This document shows positions 55,573 to 63,787 of a stretch of 64,000 nt of DNA, piece after piece; position 1 is the first letter of the stretch; each line of letters starts with the position of its first letter. The notes below the pieces were generated by a model that saw only the letters and a program-made list of their open reading frames with translations, had not been told where the DNA came from and searched no databases. This DNA is from CAZEAP01 sp964510315 (GTDB lineage: Bacteria; Planctomycetota; Brocadiia; SM23-32): contig CAZEAP010000012.1 in assembly GCA_964510315.1 (NCBI GenBank), positions 38,715-102,714 of the forward strand. Reading direction: 5' to 3'. The position numbers and the translations under genes are program-made.

Positions 55573-56547
55573 ATGGGAAAAGAGCCGGACTGGCGCGGCA
55601 GGGGCCGGGTCGGCCCGCCCGAGGAGCGCTCCTTCCGGGACCATCTCCGGCGCGGTGTGGTGCTGCTGGACAAGCCCTCCGGCCCGACCTCGCGGCAGGC
55701 GGCCGATCGGGTGCGCCAACTTCTGGGCGCTTCGAAGGTGGGGCACGGTGGAACGCTGGACCCGGGGGTCAGCGGGCTCCTGCCCGTTCTTCTGGACCGA
55801 AGCACCCTGATCGCTCGGCTTCTGCTGGGGTGCCGCAAAGTCTACCAGGGTACGATGCACCTGCACGCGCAGGTCGGTTCTGAGGAGCTGGAACGGGCTG
55901 TAGCGGGGTGTGTGGGGGAGATTGAGCAGGTGCCGCCCCGACGCAGCCGGGTGAAAAGGCGCCCACGACGCCGCCGGATATATGCCTTCGAGGTGACCGG
56001 AAGGAAGGGAAGGAATGCCCGTTTCCGGGTGGTCTGCGAGGGTGGCACTTACGTTCGGAAACTGGTCCATGACATGGGCCGGGAACTGGGGTGTGGGGCT
56101 CACATGAGCGAACTGCGCCGCCTTTGGGCCGGGCCTTTCGCCGTCGAAGAAGGCATCGCGCTCACGGAGTTGCAGGAAGCCAGAGGCGCAGCCGAGCAAG
56201 GGCGTGAGGGGCCGTTGTGGAAGGCCGTTCTCGCGCTGGAGGACGTCGTCTCCCGACTGATCCCCCGTGTATGGGCGGACAAGGGGGCCCTACCGAGCTT
56301 GTCCACCGGTTACCCGCTGGCCGTCCCCGGCGTCCTGAAGACCGAGGCGTTCGGAGAGGGCGATATGGTGGCCGTGATGAGTCCCCGAGGAGAGATGATC
56401 GCACTGGGTGAGGCCGAGATGAATTCGGAGACCATCGAGGAGGTGAACCGGGGAAGGGCGGTTGCGATGCGGAGGGTGTTGATCCAGCCGGACACTTGTC
56501 CTAAGTCCAGCACAGAAAAGGACTACGAGGGCCATTCGGACCGGTGA
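55573..56547 (+). CDS. Pseudouridine synthase of the archaeal/eukaryotic Cbf5 (dyskerin) type with PUA domain
   Basis: A 324-residue protein. The catalytic domain has GVVLLDKPSGPTSRQAADRV, KVGHGGTLDPGVSGLLPVLL (catalytic Asp63), KVYQGTMHLH (Tyr91), VPPRRSRVKRRPRRRRIY, CEGGTYVRKLVHDMG and GAHMSELRRLWAGPF. It lacks the TDTxDxxG insert of bacterial TruB. Residues 231-309 are a PUA domain: RVWADKGALPSLSTGYPLAV, GDMVAVMSPRGEMIALGEA, and the diagnostic end VLIQPDTCPKSS, close to the PDTYPK/W motif of Cbf5. Archaeal Cbf5 works in H/ACA particles with Nop10, Gar1 and L7Ae and also makes tRNA position 55 pseudouridine. None of those partners is in this window. AGGAG precedes the ATG. A bacterial TruB identity is unlikely. 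Confidence 0.85.
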   Translation: MGKEPDWRGRGRVGPPEERSFRDHLRRGVVLLDKPSGPTSRQAADRVRQLLGASKVGHGGTLDPGVSGLLPVLLDRSTLIARLLLGCRKVYQGTMHLHAQVGSEELERAVAGCVGEIEQVPPRRSRVKRRPRRRRIYAFEVTGRKGRNARFRVVCEGGTYVRKLVHDMGRELGCGAHMSELRRLWAGPFAVEEGIALTELQEARGAAEQGREGPLWKAVLALEDVVSRLIPRVWADKGALPSLSTGYPLAVPGVLKTEAFGEGDMVAVMSPRGEMIALGEAEMNSETIEEVNRGRAVAMRRVLIQPDTCPKSSTEKDYEGHSDR

Positions 56548-56559
56548 GGACGGTTCTGC

Positions 56560-56588
56560 TTGACGCGCTGAATCCACCCAGGTAGAAT
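56560..56588 (+). promoter_or_regulatory. Promoter for the DUF502-PTS gene run
   Basis: TTGACG (56560-56565), 17 bases, TAGAAT (56583-56588), 62 bases before the DUF502 start and directly after the Cbf5-like gene. Confidence 0.65.
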
Positions 56589-56650
56589 TGTACTCTGCGT
56601 GTTTGGGCGGTCCGGCCGAGCATTGAGACTGTTGGGCCGGGGGAGCGGGT

Positions 56651-57445
56651 ATGCAGGAAAGCAGCTTCAGCGATGATTTCAGAAGGAACTTTCTTGCTGG
56701 AATCGCTGCGCTGTTTCCGATACTTGTGACTTTGTTCCTGTTCGTGTGGCTCTACAAGCAGATCGATAAGACGATTGGACGCGGAACGAACCTGCTGTTC
56801 CGGAAGCTGCTTGTGGAGCACCCGCAGTTGTTCCGGGTCTTTTTCCCCGCCGCGTCCGAAGCCCAGCAGGTCAGCGAGGCCGGCCGAGAGGCATACGCCG
56901 CCGGCCATTTTCCCCGAGTAGTCGGGGTGCTTGTCGGCCTGCTGGCCGCTGCGGTGTTTATCTACGTGCTGGGCAAGTTCCTGCGCGGCTACGTGGGCGG
57001 CCGGATCATAAGGACGGTCGACCGGCTGTTCACGCGGTTTCCGGTGATCAAGGCGGTCTACCCGCACGCACGCCAGGTTGCGGATTTTGTGTTCGGCCAG
57101 GCCGGGCGGCGTGCGTTCCAGGACGTTGTGGCGGTGGAGTACCCGCGGCGCGGAATTTTCTCGCTGGGGTTTTTGACCGGCAGCGGGGTCAGGCAGATGA
57201 AGGGCAAGGTCGAGGGAGACCTTGTTACCGTGTTCATTCCGACTTCCCCGACGCCGCTGACCGGCTTCGTTATCCTCCTGCCGCCCGAGCAGGTGACGAA
57301 CCTGGACATGACGGTGGACGAGGCCTTCCGGTATTTCATCACTGCCGGAATGCTGGGATCGAAAGATTCAGAACAGGCTGAAACACTTCCCGCGACCGTC
57401 CCCCTCGCCCCGGAGGGGCAGAGCAAAGAGCCGGGGGAACAGTGA
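56651..57445 (+). CDS. DUF502 membrane protein
   Basis: A 264-residue DUF502 protein with two hydrophobic helices (AGIAALFPILVTLFLFVWL and VGVLVGLLAAAVFIYVLGKF), then conserved TVDRLFTRFPVIKAVYPHAR, AVEYPRRGIFSLGFLTGSG and VFIPTSPTPLTGFVILLPPE. The membrane insert between the helices (residues 40-95) is longer than in most members. Function is unknown. It begins a run with hpf, ptsN, HPr and ptsI on the same strand; the next gene starts 39 bases after its stop. ATG 56651 has GGGGGAGCGGGT upstream. Confidence 0.9.
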   Translation: MQESSFSDDFRRNFLAGIAALFPILVTLFLFVWLYKQIDKTIGRGTNLLFRKLLVEHPQLFRVFFPAASEAQQVSEAGREAYAAGHFPRVVGVLVGLLAAAVFIYVLGKFLRGYVGGRIIRTVDRLFTRFPVIKAVYPHARQVADFVFGQAGRRAFQDVVAVEYPRRGIFSLGFLTGSGVRQMKGKVEGDLVTVFIPTSPTPLTGFVILLPPEQVTNLDMTVDEAFRYFITAGMLGSKDSEQAETLPATVPLAPEGQSKEPGEQ

Positions 57446-57484
57446 ACTGGAATCGGCGCTTTCATTTCAGAGGGAGCTGAGAGA

Positions 57485-57793
57485 GTGAATGTCGAAATCA
57501 CTGGTCGGCATGTTGAACTGAATGATGCTACGGAACGGCACGTCCGCGACCACATCGAGGAGCTGCCCAAGTACGATGACAAGATTCAGTACATCTCGGT
57601 GACACTCGATATCGACGGCGGTAACCCGGCGGTGGAGATCGTGGCCAAGTGTCACCGTGCCGACCTGGTGGCCGAAGAGCGGGGACACGACATGTACCGG
57701 TGTATCGACGGCGCCTTCGCAAAGATCAAGCGGCAGATCAAGCGGCATCACGACCGGCTGGTCAGCCACAAACCACAACAGGGCCGCGGCTGA
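57485..57793 (+). CDS. hpf: Ribosome hibernation/stabilization factor (HPF/RaiA, short form)
   Basis: A 102-residue protein of the short HPF/YfiA group that binds the 30S subunit and stops translation in stationary phase. It begins MNVEITGRHVELNDATERHV and has the beta-alpha-beta core KIQYISVTLDIDGGNPAVEI and ADLVAEERGHDMYRCIDGAF, and a basic helix AKIKRQIKRHHDRL. The long form's dimerisation domain is absent. GTG at 57485 is the start, with GAGGGAGC upstream. In proteobacteria hpf also lies next to ptsN; the same pairing here suggests a shared stress or nutrient control. Confidence 0.9.
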   Translation: MNVEITGRHVELNDATERHVRDHIEELPKYDDKIQYISVTLDIDGGNPAVEIVAKCHRADLVAEERGHDMYRCIDGAFAKIKRQIKRHHDRLVSHKPQQGRG

Positions 57794-57844
57794 GCGAATC
57801 CCCGGACTCCTCGGGCAGTGGCCATCACTCGGTCGGAGCAACCC

Positions 57845-58306
57845 ATGGGGCTTGCGGATTACCTGTGGCCGGAGTCGATCTGCATGGGCCTCCATACCCG
57901 GCAACGGGATGAGGCCGTCCGCGAACTGCTGGGGAGACTGGCCGAGACCGCTCCGCTGTCGGACGAATTGGTCGAGGAGGCGCTGGAGGCAGTTCTCCAG
58001 CGGGAGCAGCTTGGCAGCACGGCCATCGGGCGGGGCGTCGCGGTGCCTCACGCCCGGGTCGAAGAGCTGGACTCTGTGCTGGTCGCCTTCGGTTACAGCG
58101 AGTCGGGGGTGGCGTTCGAGGCCCTCGACCGGCAGCCGGTTCACGAGATATTCCTGGTGATCGCCCCCAGGGACCATACGGAGGAGTACGTCGGGGTCAT
58201 GGAGAGGATAACCAGGCTCGTGCAGGACGACGATTTCAGACGTTTCGTGAGCCGGGCGAAAACGCCCGGCGAGGTGGTGGAGCTGATTCAGGAAATGGAC
58301 CGCTGA
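57845..58306 (+). CDS. ptsN: PTS EIIA-like protein (PtsN, nitrogen-type)
   Basis: A 153-residue EIIA of the fructose/mannitol-nitrogen type. The phosphorylated His lies in AIGRGVAVPHARVEELDSVL, followed by VHEIFLVIAPRDHTEEYVGV and RRFVSRAKTPGEVVELIQEM, all typical of PtsN. It should receive phosphate from HPr and act as a regulator. ATG 57845 has GGAG six bases upstream and is preferred to the GTG at 57818. No EIIB or EIIC permease gene lies near, so the set is probably regulatory rather than for sugar uptake. Confidence 0.9.
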   Translation: MGLADYLWPESICMGLHTRQRDEAVRELLGRLAETAPLSDELVEEALEAVLQREQLGSTAIGRGVAVPHARVEELDSVLVAFGYSESGVAFEALDRQPVHEIFLVIAPRDHTEEYVGVMERITRLVQDDDFRRFVSRAKTPGEVVELIQEMDR

Positions 58307-58357
58307 AGAAGTCTTCCGGCGCGACCCTCCGGAGATGCAGCGGCCGTAACGGTGAAT

Positions 58358-58918
58358 ATGTCCGAACAGCAGACCCACAGCACAGATGTTACCATAGGGA
58401 ACCCCCTCGGGTTTCACGTCCGCCCCGTGCAGCGCTTCGCCGAATGGGCCCAGCTCTTCGAGGCCGACGTTGAGGTGGAACTGCGCGGACGAACGGTGCC
58501 GGGCGACAGCGTCATGTACCTGATGCGGCTGGGGGGGCGTCAGGGCGACAAGCTGCGCATAACCGCGCAGGGCGAGGACGCGCGGCAGGCGGTGGCGGTG
58601 CTGAAGTTCCTGGCGGAGAACGATTTCTTCGTGGAGGATGAACTGGCCGAGGGCGAACGGCCTCAGCGGCACGTGGAGAGATTGGCGCGGCTGGCTTCCT
58701 GCTTCGAAAGTGAGATCAGAGCGAACGTCGACGGCAAACGAGTAGATGCGAAGAAATTGCCCGAACTCCTCGACCTCGGCCTGAGCCCCGCTTCGAAACT
58801 GCAGTTCGAAATGAAGGGAAAGGACGCCCGGCAGGCCGCTGCCGTGTTGGATAATCTGGTGCAGCACCGCTTCTACGTCGAGGAGGCAATGGTCAAGGGG
58901 GGTCGGGAGGACAACTGA
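58358..58918 (+). CDS. Tandem double-HPr phosphocarrier protein
   Basis: A 186-residue protein with two HPr-like domains. Domain 1 has the active-site His20 in NPLGFHVRPVQRFAE and a Ser at the regulatory position (PGDSVMYLMRLGG, Ser51). Domain 2 (from about residue 100) has RHVERLARLASCFESEI, DGKRVDAKKLPELLDLG and FEMKGKDARQAAAVLDNLV, which align with HPr, but it lacks the Arg-Pro after His105 and has Lys at the Ser46 position. Only domain 1 is likely to carry phosphate; domain 2 may dock partners. The start could also be GTG 58352. The ptsI gene begins two bases after its stop. Confidence 0.82.
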   Translation: MSEQQTHSTDVTIGNPLGFHVRPVQRFAEWAQLFEADVEVELRGRTVPGDSVMYLMRLGGRQGDKLRITAQGEDARQAVAVLKFLAENDFFVEDELAEGERPQRHVERLARLASCFESEIRANVDGKRVDAKKLPELLDLGLSPASKLQFEMKGKDARQAAAVLDNLVQHRFYVEEAMVKGGREDN

Positions 58919-58920
58919 GG

Positions 58921-60660
58921 ATGGAGATCAAGCGCGGCATTCCGGTCAGCCTGGGCATCGCCATGGGGCCGGTGTTCCTCATGGAGGCCGAGGGCGTGCG
59001 CATCCCCGAGCACTATATCACCGACGATCGCGTAGAGGAGGAAGTCAGCCGGCTCAAAGGGGCCATGGAGAAAGCACTGAAGGAGCTGGAAGACCTCTCC
59101 GGCCAGCTCTCGAAGAAAGCCGGAGCAAAGATCGCCGAAATCTTCAGCGCCCATGCCGGCATGCTGCGGGACGAGTACTTCCGCAGAGAGTTCATCGACC
59201 GCATCAAGCATAAGAAGTACTCCGCCGAGTTCGCCGTCTCGCGCACCATGCGGCAGTGGCGCGAGGTCTTCCAGGAGGACAGCTTCCTGGCCAGCCGCGT
59301 GCCCGACCTGGACGACCTGGAGCGAAGGCTGCTGCGCCATCTCCTCGGAGCCCGGCGGGAAGAGCTGGGCGGCCTTAAAAGCGAGGTCATACTCGTCGCC
59401 CACAACCTGAGCCCCAGCCAGGCCGCCTCCGTGGACCCCGAACGGGTCAAAGGCATCGCCATGGACGCCGGCGGCCCCACCGGCCACACTGCCATCATTG
59501 CCAGCGCCCTCGGCATCCCCGCCGTGGTGGGGCTCGGGTCGGCCACCACGGAACTGAGCGGCGGAGACACTCTGATCGTCGACGGCTACCGGGGACTGGT
59601 CATCATCGACCCCGATGCCGAAACTCTCCGCGCCTACCGGCAGCGCCGCAGCGAGGCCATGGAGACCGAACTGACCCTCCTGGAGGAACTGCGTGACCTT
59701 CCGGCCGAGACCCAAGACGGCCGCCACATGGGCATCCTGGCTAACATCGAGTTCCCCCGAGAGGTCGAAAAAGCCGTCGAGCACGGCGCTGAGGGTATCG
59801 GGCTCTACCGCACCGAGTTCCTCTTCCTGACGTCCGAGAACCCACCGACCGAGCAGCAGCACTTCGAGGCCTATATGGAGGCCATCGGGCAGCTCGACGG
59901 GCGACCCATCATCATCCGCACCGTGGACCTGGGGGCGGACAAGTTTGTGGGCAGCGCCATGACCCACGAGAAGAACCCCTTCCTGGGGAGGCGCTCCATA
60001 CGGTTCTGCCTGGATCACCCGGACCTTTTGCGCAAGCAGCTCCGCGCCATCCTCCGCGCCAGCGCGCACGGCGAGGTCAAGGTCATGTTCCCCCTGGTCA
60101 CCTCCATCGAGGAGGTGTTCACCCTGAAGAAGATGCTCGGCGAGCTGCGCGACGAGTTCGAGGAGGCCGGTGAGCCCTACGACCGGGAGATGGAAGTCGG
60201 CATCATGATCGAGGTCCCCTCGGCGGCCGTCTACGCCGACGTCCTCGCCCAGGAGGTGGATTTCTTCAGCATCGGCACCAACGACCTGATCCAGTACACG
60301 CTGGCCATCGACCGCGCCAACGAGCACGTCGCCCACATGTATCAGCCCCTTCACCCGGCGGTCCTGCGATTGGTCAAAATGACCGTTGACGCCGCCCACG
60401 ATCACGGGGTGACCGTCGGCCTCTGCGGCGAGATGGGCAGCGAGATCATCTACACCGCCCTGTTCGTCGGCCTCGGGGTCGACGAGCTGAGCGTAGCCCC
60501 TCCCTTCGTGGTCCCGGAGATTAAGAAAATCATCCGAACGGTCGAATACGAAGAAGCCCGAGAACTCGCCGAAGAAGTGCTCGGCCAGCCCAAGATCGAC
60601 GCGGCCGCCGAGCGCCTGATGGAGTTCAACCGCGAGGTCCTGCCGAAGCTCTTCGCCTGA
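58921..60660 (+). CDS. ptsI: PTS enzyme I
   Basis: A 579-residue phosphoenolpyruvate-protein phosphotransferase that starts the phosphate relay to HPr. The N-terminal helical domain (residues 1-140) leads to the phospho-His site DAGGPTGHTAIIASALGIPA, and the C-terminal PEP barrel has GAEGIGLYRTEFLFLTSENP, EVKVMFPLVTSIEEVFTLKK, EVGIMIEVPSAAVYADVLAQ, SIGTNDLIQYTLAIDRANEH and VGLCGEMGSEI. It lacks the GAF domain of PtsP, so it is a canonical enzyme I by domain layout. It follows the double-HPr gene directly. Its stop is ten bases from that of the Ogt-CoaD gene on the other strand. Confidence 0.94.
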   Translation: MEIKRGIPVSLGIAMGPVFLMEAEGVRIPEHYITDDRVEEEVSRLKGAMEKALKELEDLSGQLSKKAGAKIAEIFSAHAGMLRDEYFRREFIDRIKHKKYSAEFAVSRTMRQWREVFQEDSFLASRVPDLDDLERRLLRHLLGARREELGGLKSEVILVAHNLSPSQAASVDPERVKGIAMDAGGPTGHTAIIASALGIPAVVGLGSATTELSGGDTLIVDGYRGLVIIDPDAETLRAYRQRRSEAMETELTLLEELRDLPAETQDGRHMGILANIEFPREVEKAVEHGAEGIGLYRTEFLFLTSENPPTEQQHFEAYMEAIGQLDGRPIIIRTVDLGADKFVGSAMTHEKNPFLGRRSIRFCLDHPDLLRKQLRAILRASAHGEVKVMFPLVTSIEEVFTLKKMLGELRDEFEEAGEPYDREMEVGIMIEVPSAAVYADVLAQEVDFFSIGTNDLIQYTLAIDRANEHVAHMYQPLHPAVLRLVKMTVDAAHDHGVTVGLCGEMGSEIIYTALFVGLGVDELSVAPPFVVPEIKKIIRTVEYEEARELAEEVLGQPKIDAAAERLMEFNREVLPKLFA

Positions 60661-60670
60661 GGCGGGCGGC

Positions 60671-61711
60671 TCAGTCGGTGCCTCCCTCCGGCCCCCGGGT
60701 CCGTTCGCTCCACCGTATGTCAGTCACTATCAGTTTCTCGTAGACCGGTTCCGGCACGTAGGGTTCCACCACCTCCTTCCAGCCCTCGAAGCCGACCAGT
60801 CCCTTCACGAAGCTGCTGCTGATTTCGCAGATCTCCCGCGGGGGAATCAGGAAGACCGTGGTCACCCCGGAGGCCAGGTCCTCGTTCACGTTGCGCATCG
60901 TGTGCTCGAACCGGTAGTCCTCGTCGCTGCGAATCCCCCGCAGGATGTAGCCGGCTCCCTTTGACTCGGCATATCGCACCAGAAGCTGGCTCTCGAAGCT
61001 GTCCACCTCCACGCTGTCCATCTCCTCGGTGCAGGCCCGCAGCATCTCCAGCCTCTCCTCCACGCTGAAGGTGTAGCGCTTGTGAGGGTTTATCCCCACC
61101 GCTACGATCAGGTGTTCGAACAGTTCCGCCCCCCGCTCCACCATGTACATGTGCCCCGTCGTGGGGGGATCGAAGCTCCCGGCGTACACACACCTCTTCG
61201 CCCCGGTCTCCTCGTCTCTCACCACAGAACCCTCCTCGACCTTCCAGCCTTCCTGAGCGAGTAATCCCTTCTTCCACCCTGTGCCGGCCCCGAACCCCCC
61301 TACAGCTCGCCCCGCCGCCACCACCCGGTGGCACGGCACGAAGATCGGCAGGGGGTTCCGGCCGACCGCCTGGCCGATCGCCCGGGCACCGCCCGGCACG
61401 CCGACCCGCCCCGCCAGCTCACCGTAGGTTACCACCTCACCCCGGGGCACCTCCATCAGCTCATCGAAGACCCGGCTCTGGAAATCCGTCGCCCCGGACA
61501 GGTCCAGCTCCTCGGCCTCAACGCCCGGGTCCACACCTCCGAAATATCGCCGGAGCGCCCGGAGGAAGCCCCGCGCCGCCTCCGGCGTCTCGCCGCCGGG
61601 GAGGCAGTCCCCGGAGGCGCCCAGCCGGACCGAGACCAGCTTTCCGTCCCGGACCTCCAGCTCGATCCCTCCCAGGGGGCTTCGGAAGAACGCCGTCTTC
61701 GTTCGAGCCAC
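60671..61711 (-). CDS. Fusion of methylated-DNA-protein cysteine methyltransferase (Ogt) and phosphopantetheine adenylyltransferase (CoaD)
   Basis: One 346-residue reading frame holds two complete enzymes. Residues 1-157 form an O6-alkylguanine-DNA methyltransferase: FQSRVFDELMEVPRGEVVTY, ARAIGQAVGRNPLPIFVPCH with Cys127 in PCHRV, and GGFGAGTGWKKGLLAQEG. After a short acidic linker, residues 172-327 form CoaD: RCVYAGSFDPPTTGHMYMVE (His187 of the GH motif), VAVGINPHKRYTFSVEERLE, YILRGIRSDEDYRFEHTMRN and EICEISSSFVKGL. CoaD makes dephospho-CoA from 4'-phosphopantetheine and ATP. I know no such fusion. The start is GTG 61711. It is third in an operon after the HAD and LolA-like genes. Confidence 0.9.
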   Translation of the reverse strand: MARTKTAFFRSPLGGIELEVRDGKLVSVRLGASGDCLPGGETPEAARGFLRALRRYFGGVDPGVEAEELDLSGATDFQSRVFDELMEVPRGEVVTYGELAGRVGVPGGARAIGQAVGRNPLPIFVPCHRVVAAGRAVGGFGAGTGWKKGLLAQEGWKVEEGSVVRDEETGAKRCVYAGSFDPPTTGHMYMVERGAELFEHLIVAVGINPHKRYTFSVEERLEMLRACTEEMDSVEVDSFESQLLVRYAESKGAGYILRGIRSDEDYRFEHTMRNVNEDLASGVTTVFLIPPREICEISSSFVKGLVGFEGWKEVVEPYVPEPVYEKLIVTDIRWSERTRGPEGGTD

Positions 61712-61742
61712 GATGCACCCGATGCAGGGGACAAGCGGGGTA

Positions 61743-62474
61743 TCAAGATTGCCCCGGGCGAACTACGTTGTAATCCTTCGGCGGCGCGTATCTGAACACG
61801 CTTTCCTCCACGCCCTGGTTCAGCTCGATGTCGCTCAGCCTGTAGGTGTGGATGATCTTGCCGCCGCTCTCCTGGAGGACCAGTTCGTGAGGGAGCCACC
61901 GCTCGCCGGAGACCGTCACCTCGATGCGGACGTACCGCGGCGGGGGATCGGTCTGTTCGCGCGGGGTGAAACGGAGCCGATACCGCACCCACTCCTCCTC
62001 GTCGGTTTCCTGGGTTTGTTTCTCGACCAGTTCGACGTGGTAGTCCTCCAGCAGCGCCTCCGAGCCCTTGCCGTAGCCGAACTGCAGGAAAGCCGCCTCC
62101 GGGTCCTCCCCCCCGGCCGCCTCGTAGACCTCCACCTGGCGGCGGTCGTGATCGACAACCCACCACGTCTCCCCGTCGGTGTAAACGTCCTGGTTCCGGG
62201 GCCTGCCCAGCGTCAGGCGGATCATGTCGGGCTTGCGGAACGTCAGCCGGCCACGCGACTTTTTCTTCTCCTCCAGCAGGGGAATACTCCGCTTGTAGCG
62301 GACCCGCGCGGTCATGTCCTCCAATTCGCGGTTCGCCTCGTCAACCTTCGACAGCACCCTGCGGACTTCGGGCGATACCTCCGGCGCCTCTTCCACCGCC
62401 CCGGCGGCCCGGCCGACCCCCGGCAGCAGGCAGAGCAGGGCAAGTGCCACAAGCTTCAGGTGGCCATCTCTCAT
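61743..62474 (-). CDS. LolA/outer-membrane lipoprotein carrier-like protein
   Basis: A 243-residue exported protein with a signal peptide (LKLVALALLCLLPGVGRAA). The mature part has the LolA/LolB-type half-barrel features: ELEDMTARVRYKRSIPLLEE, KKKSRGRLTFRKPDMIRLTL and DVYTDGETWWVVDHDRRQVE, then YRLSDIELNQGVEESVFRYA near the end. LolA-like proteins bind lipoproteins or other lipids in the periplasm; this one is more divergent than E. coli LolA. Its ATG overlaps the HAD stop by four bases, and the Ogt-CoaD gene follows 31 bases later. Lipoproteins in this window make a carrier plausible. Confidence 0.75.
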   Translation of the reverse strand: MRDGHLKLVALALLCLLPGVGRAAGAVEEAPEVSPEVRRVLSKVDEANRELEDMTARVRYKRSIPLLEEKKKSRGRLTFRKPDMIRLTLGRPRNQDVYTDGETWWVVDHDRRQVEVYEAAGGEDPEAAFLQFGYGKGSEALLEDYHVELVEKQTQETDEEEWVRYRLRFTPREQTDPPPRYVRIEVTVSGERWLPHELVLQESGGKIIHTYRLSDIELNQGVEESVFRYAPPKDYNVVRPGQS

Positions 62475-63070
62475 GCCTCGGCCTCCTTCGGCGGCAAAGT
62501 CTCCAGCAGTTCGTGCAGGTCCTTCAGCACCAGGTCCGCCTCCTCGGGCGGCTCCAGCGCCCTCTCGGTGCGGACGAAGGCCGTGCGCGCCCCGGCGGCG
62601 TTCCCGGCATACACGTCGAACAGGTAGTCTCCCACCACCAGCAACTCCTCGGGCCGAAGCCCGAGCCTCCGCGCGATCTCCAGCACCGGCTCCGGCGAGG
62701 GCTTCGGCGGGGCGTGTTCCCGGCTGAGCCAGCAGTCGAACTCCAGTCCGAACCGTCCCAGCACCGTCCGCACCGACTCGGCGGAGTTGCGCGTGAGCAG
62801 AGCCATATTATAGCCCCGACGGCGCACCTCCTCCAACACCTCGGCCGCCCCGTCGCGCATGGTGCACTCCAGTGCCGCCCGCCGTTCGTGGCGTCCCAGC
62901 ACGTCGAGCGTCCGGCGGCGCTCGGTCTCCGATGCCTCCGCCATGTACTCCAGGAGGGGCTGCGCCGGCGGCACGCCGCACTCCCGCCGGATCAGCTCGA
63001 AGTCCAGCGAAGACCGCGTAAGCGTCCCGTCCATGTCGAAGATGACGCCTTTCAGCGGTGCATTATCCAT
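62471..63070 (-). CDS. HAD-superfamily phosphatase (Gph-like)
   Basis: A 199-residue haloacid dehalogenase-type hydrolase. Motif I is KGVIFDMDGTLTRSSLDFEL (nucleophile Asp), motif II is MALLTRNSAESV (Thr), and motifs III/IV are KPSPEPVLEIA (Lys) and LLVVGDYLFDVYAGNAAG (GDxxxD). The helical cap lies between motifs I and II, as in phosphoglycolate phosphatase and related enzymes; the substrate cannot be told. The ATG at 63070 with GGTGGG upstream is preferred to one 13 codons earlier. It heads a three-gene operon with the LolA-like and Ogt-CoaD genes and uses ATGA overlap with the next gene. Confidence 0.88.
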   Translation of the reverse strand: MDNAPLKGVIFDMDGTLTRSSLDFELIRRECGVPPAQPLLEYMAEASETERRRTLDVLGRHERRAALECTMRDGAAEVLEEVRRRGYNMALLTRNSAESVRTVLGRFGLEFDCWLSREHAPPKPSPEPVLEIARRLGLRPEELLVVGDYLFDVYAGNAAGARTAFVRTERALEPPEEADLVLKDLHELLETLPPKEAEA

Positions 63071-63551
63071 GCGAAACCCACCTGATCGGTGCACAGTTCG
63101 CCGGCGCACCGGCCGCCGGTGCGCCTGTTTCCATGCTACTGACTGGCGCCGGTCGGGTCAAAGACCCGGCGCACCGCCAGGAACGCCCCTCGGTATTGTC
63201 CTCCTCTTGGCGCCTGCACATCGTTGATACATGGCTCGGCTCACTCACAACGTCATGGCGTCCTGTACGGTGTGTGACGTAAAGTTATTGGTTGTTTTTG
63301 GCTTTCCCCGCCCGATTGTGATTCTGCGTCGTATCCCGCCGGCGCTCGATGAGTTGCGACAAAAGGGGTTCGTTTCGTAATCGGGGGGTGCAATGGAACC
63401 GCAGATGAACGTCCGCCCCGGGCTCCGACGTGGATTGGCGAGGGAACAGAAAGGGGAACCACGGAGAGCACGGAGGGCACGGGGAACACGGAGAACGGCA
63501 AAGGCACAGGCCGGGCACCACGAAGAACGGAGACACAGATGGGCACTGATA

Positions 63552-63610
63552 GACACGGATGAAAAACTCCCGAAAGGCGAAAAGGAAAACGAAAAACGCC
63601 AGACACTGAT
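63552..63610 (+). repeat. 59-base direct repeat, copy A
   Basis: GACACGGATGAAAAACTCCC and following bases recur at 63788-63846 with 4 differences in 59 positions, counted by eye. Confidence 0.85.
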
Positions 63611-63787
63611 TAACACTGATAAACACAGATGGAAGACCCACAGAAGTTCTGGAACTGATTTGTAGAAAGCATCCGTCGGCACTCAAATCGGCAGTGCCCC
63701 TGCACATTGTCATGCTGAGGCGCCTTCTCTTCGGGCGCCGAACGCATCTCGCCGTTCTGCCACGCCGTACTTTCCCGGCCATCCCTG

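Noticed and set aside
55573..56547. Ordinary bacterial TruB
   Set aside because: The TruB insert is missing, and the PUA and PDTCPK end are of the Cbf5 kind.
63460..63640. Possible CRISPR array
   Set aside because: Units are short and irregular, with no constant spacers and no cas genes nearby.
63245..63682. Minus-strand frames rich in Ser, Phe and Leu
   Set aside because: They are translations of the repeat element, a known kind of false gene.
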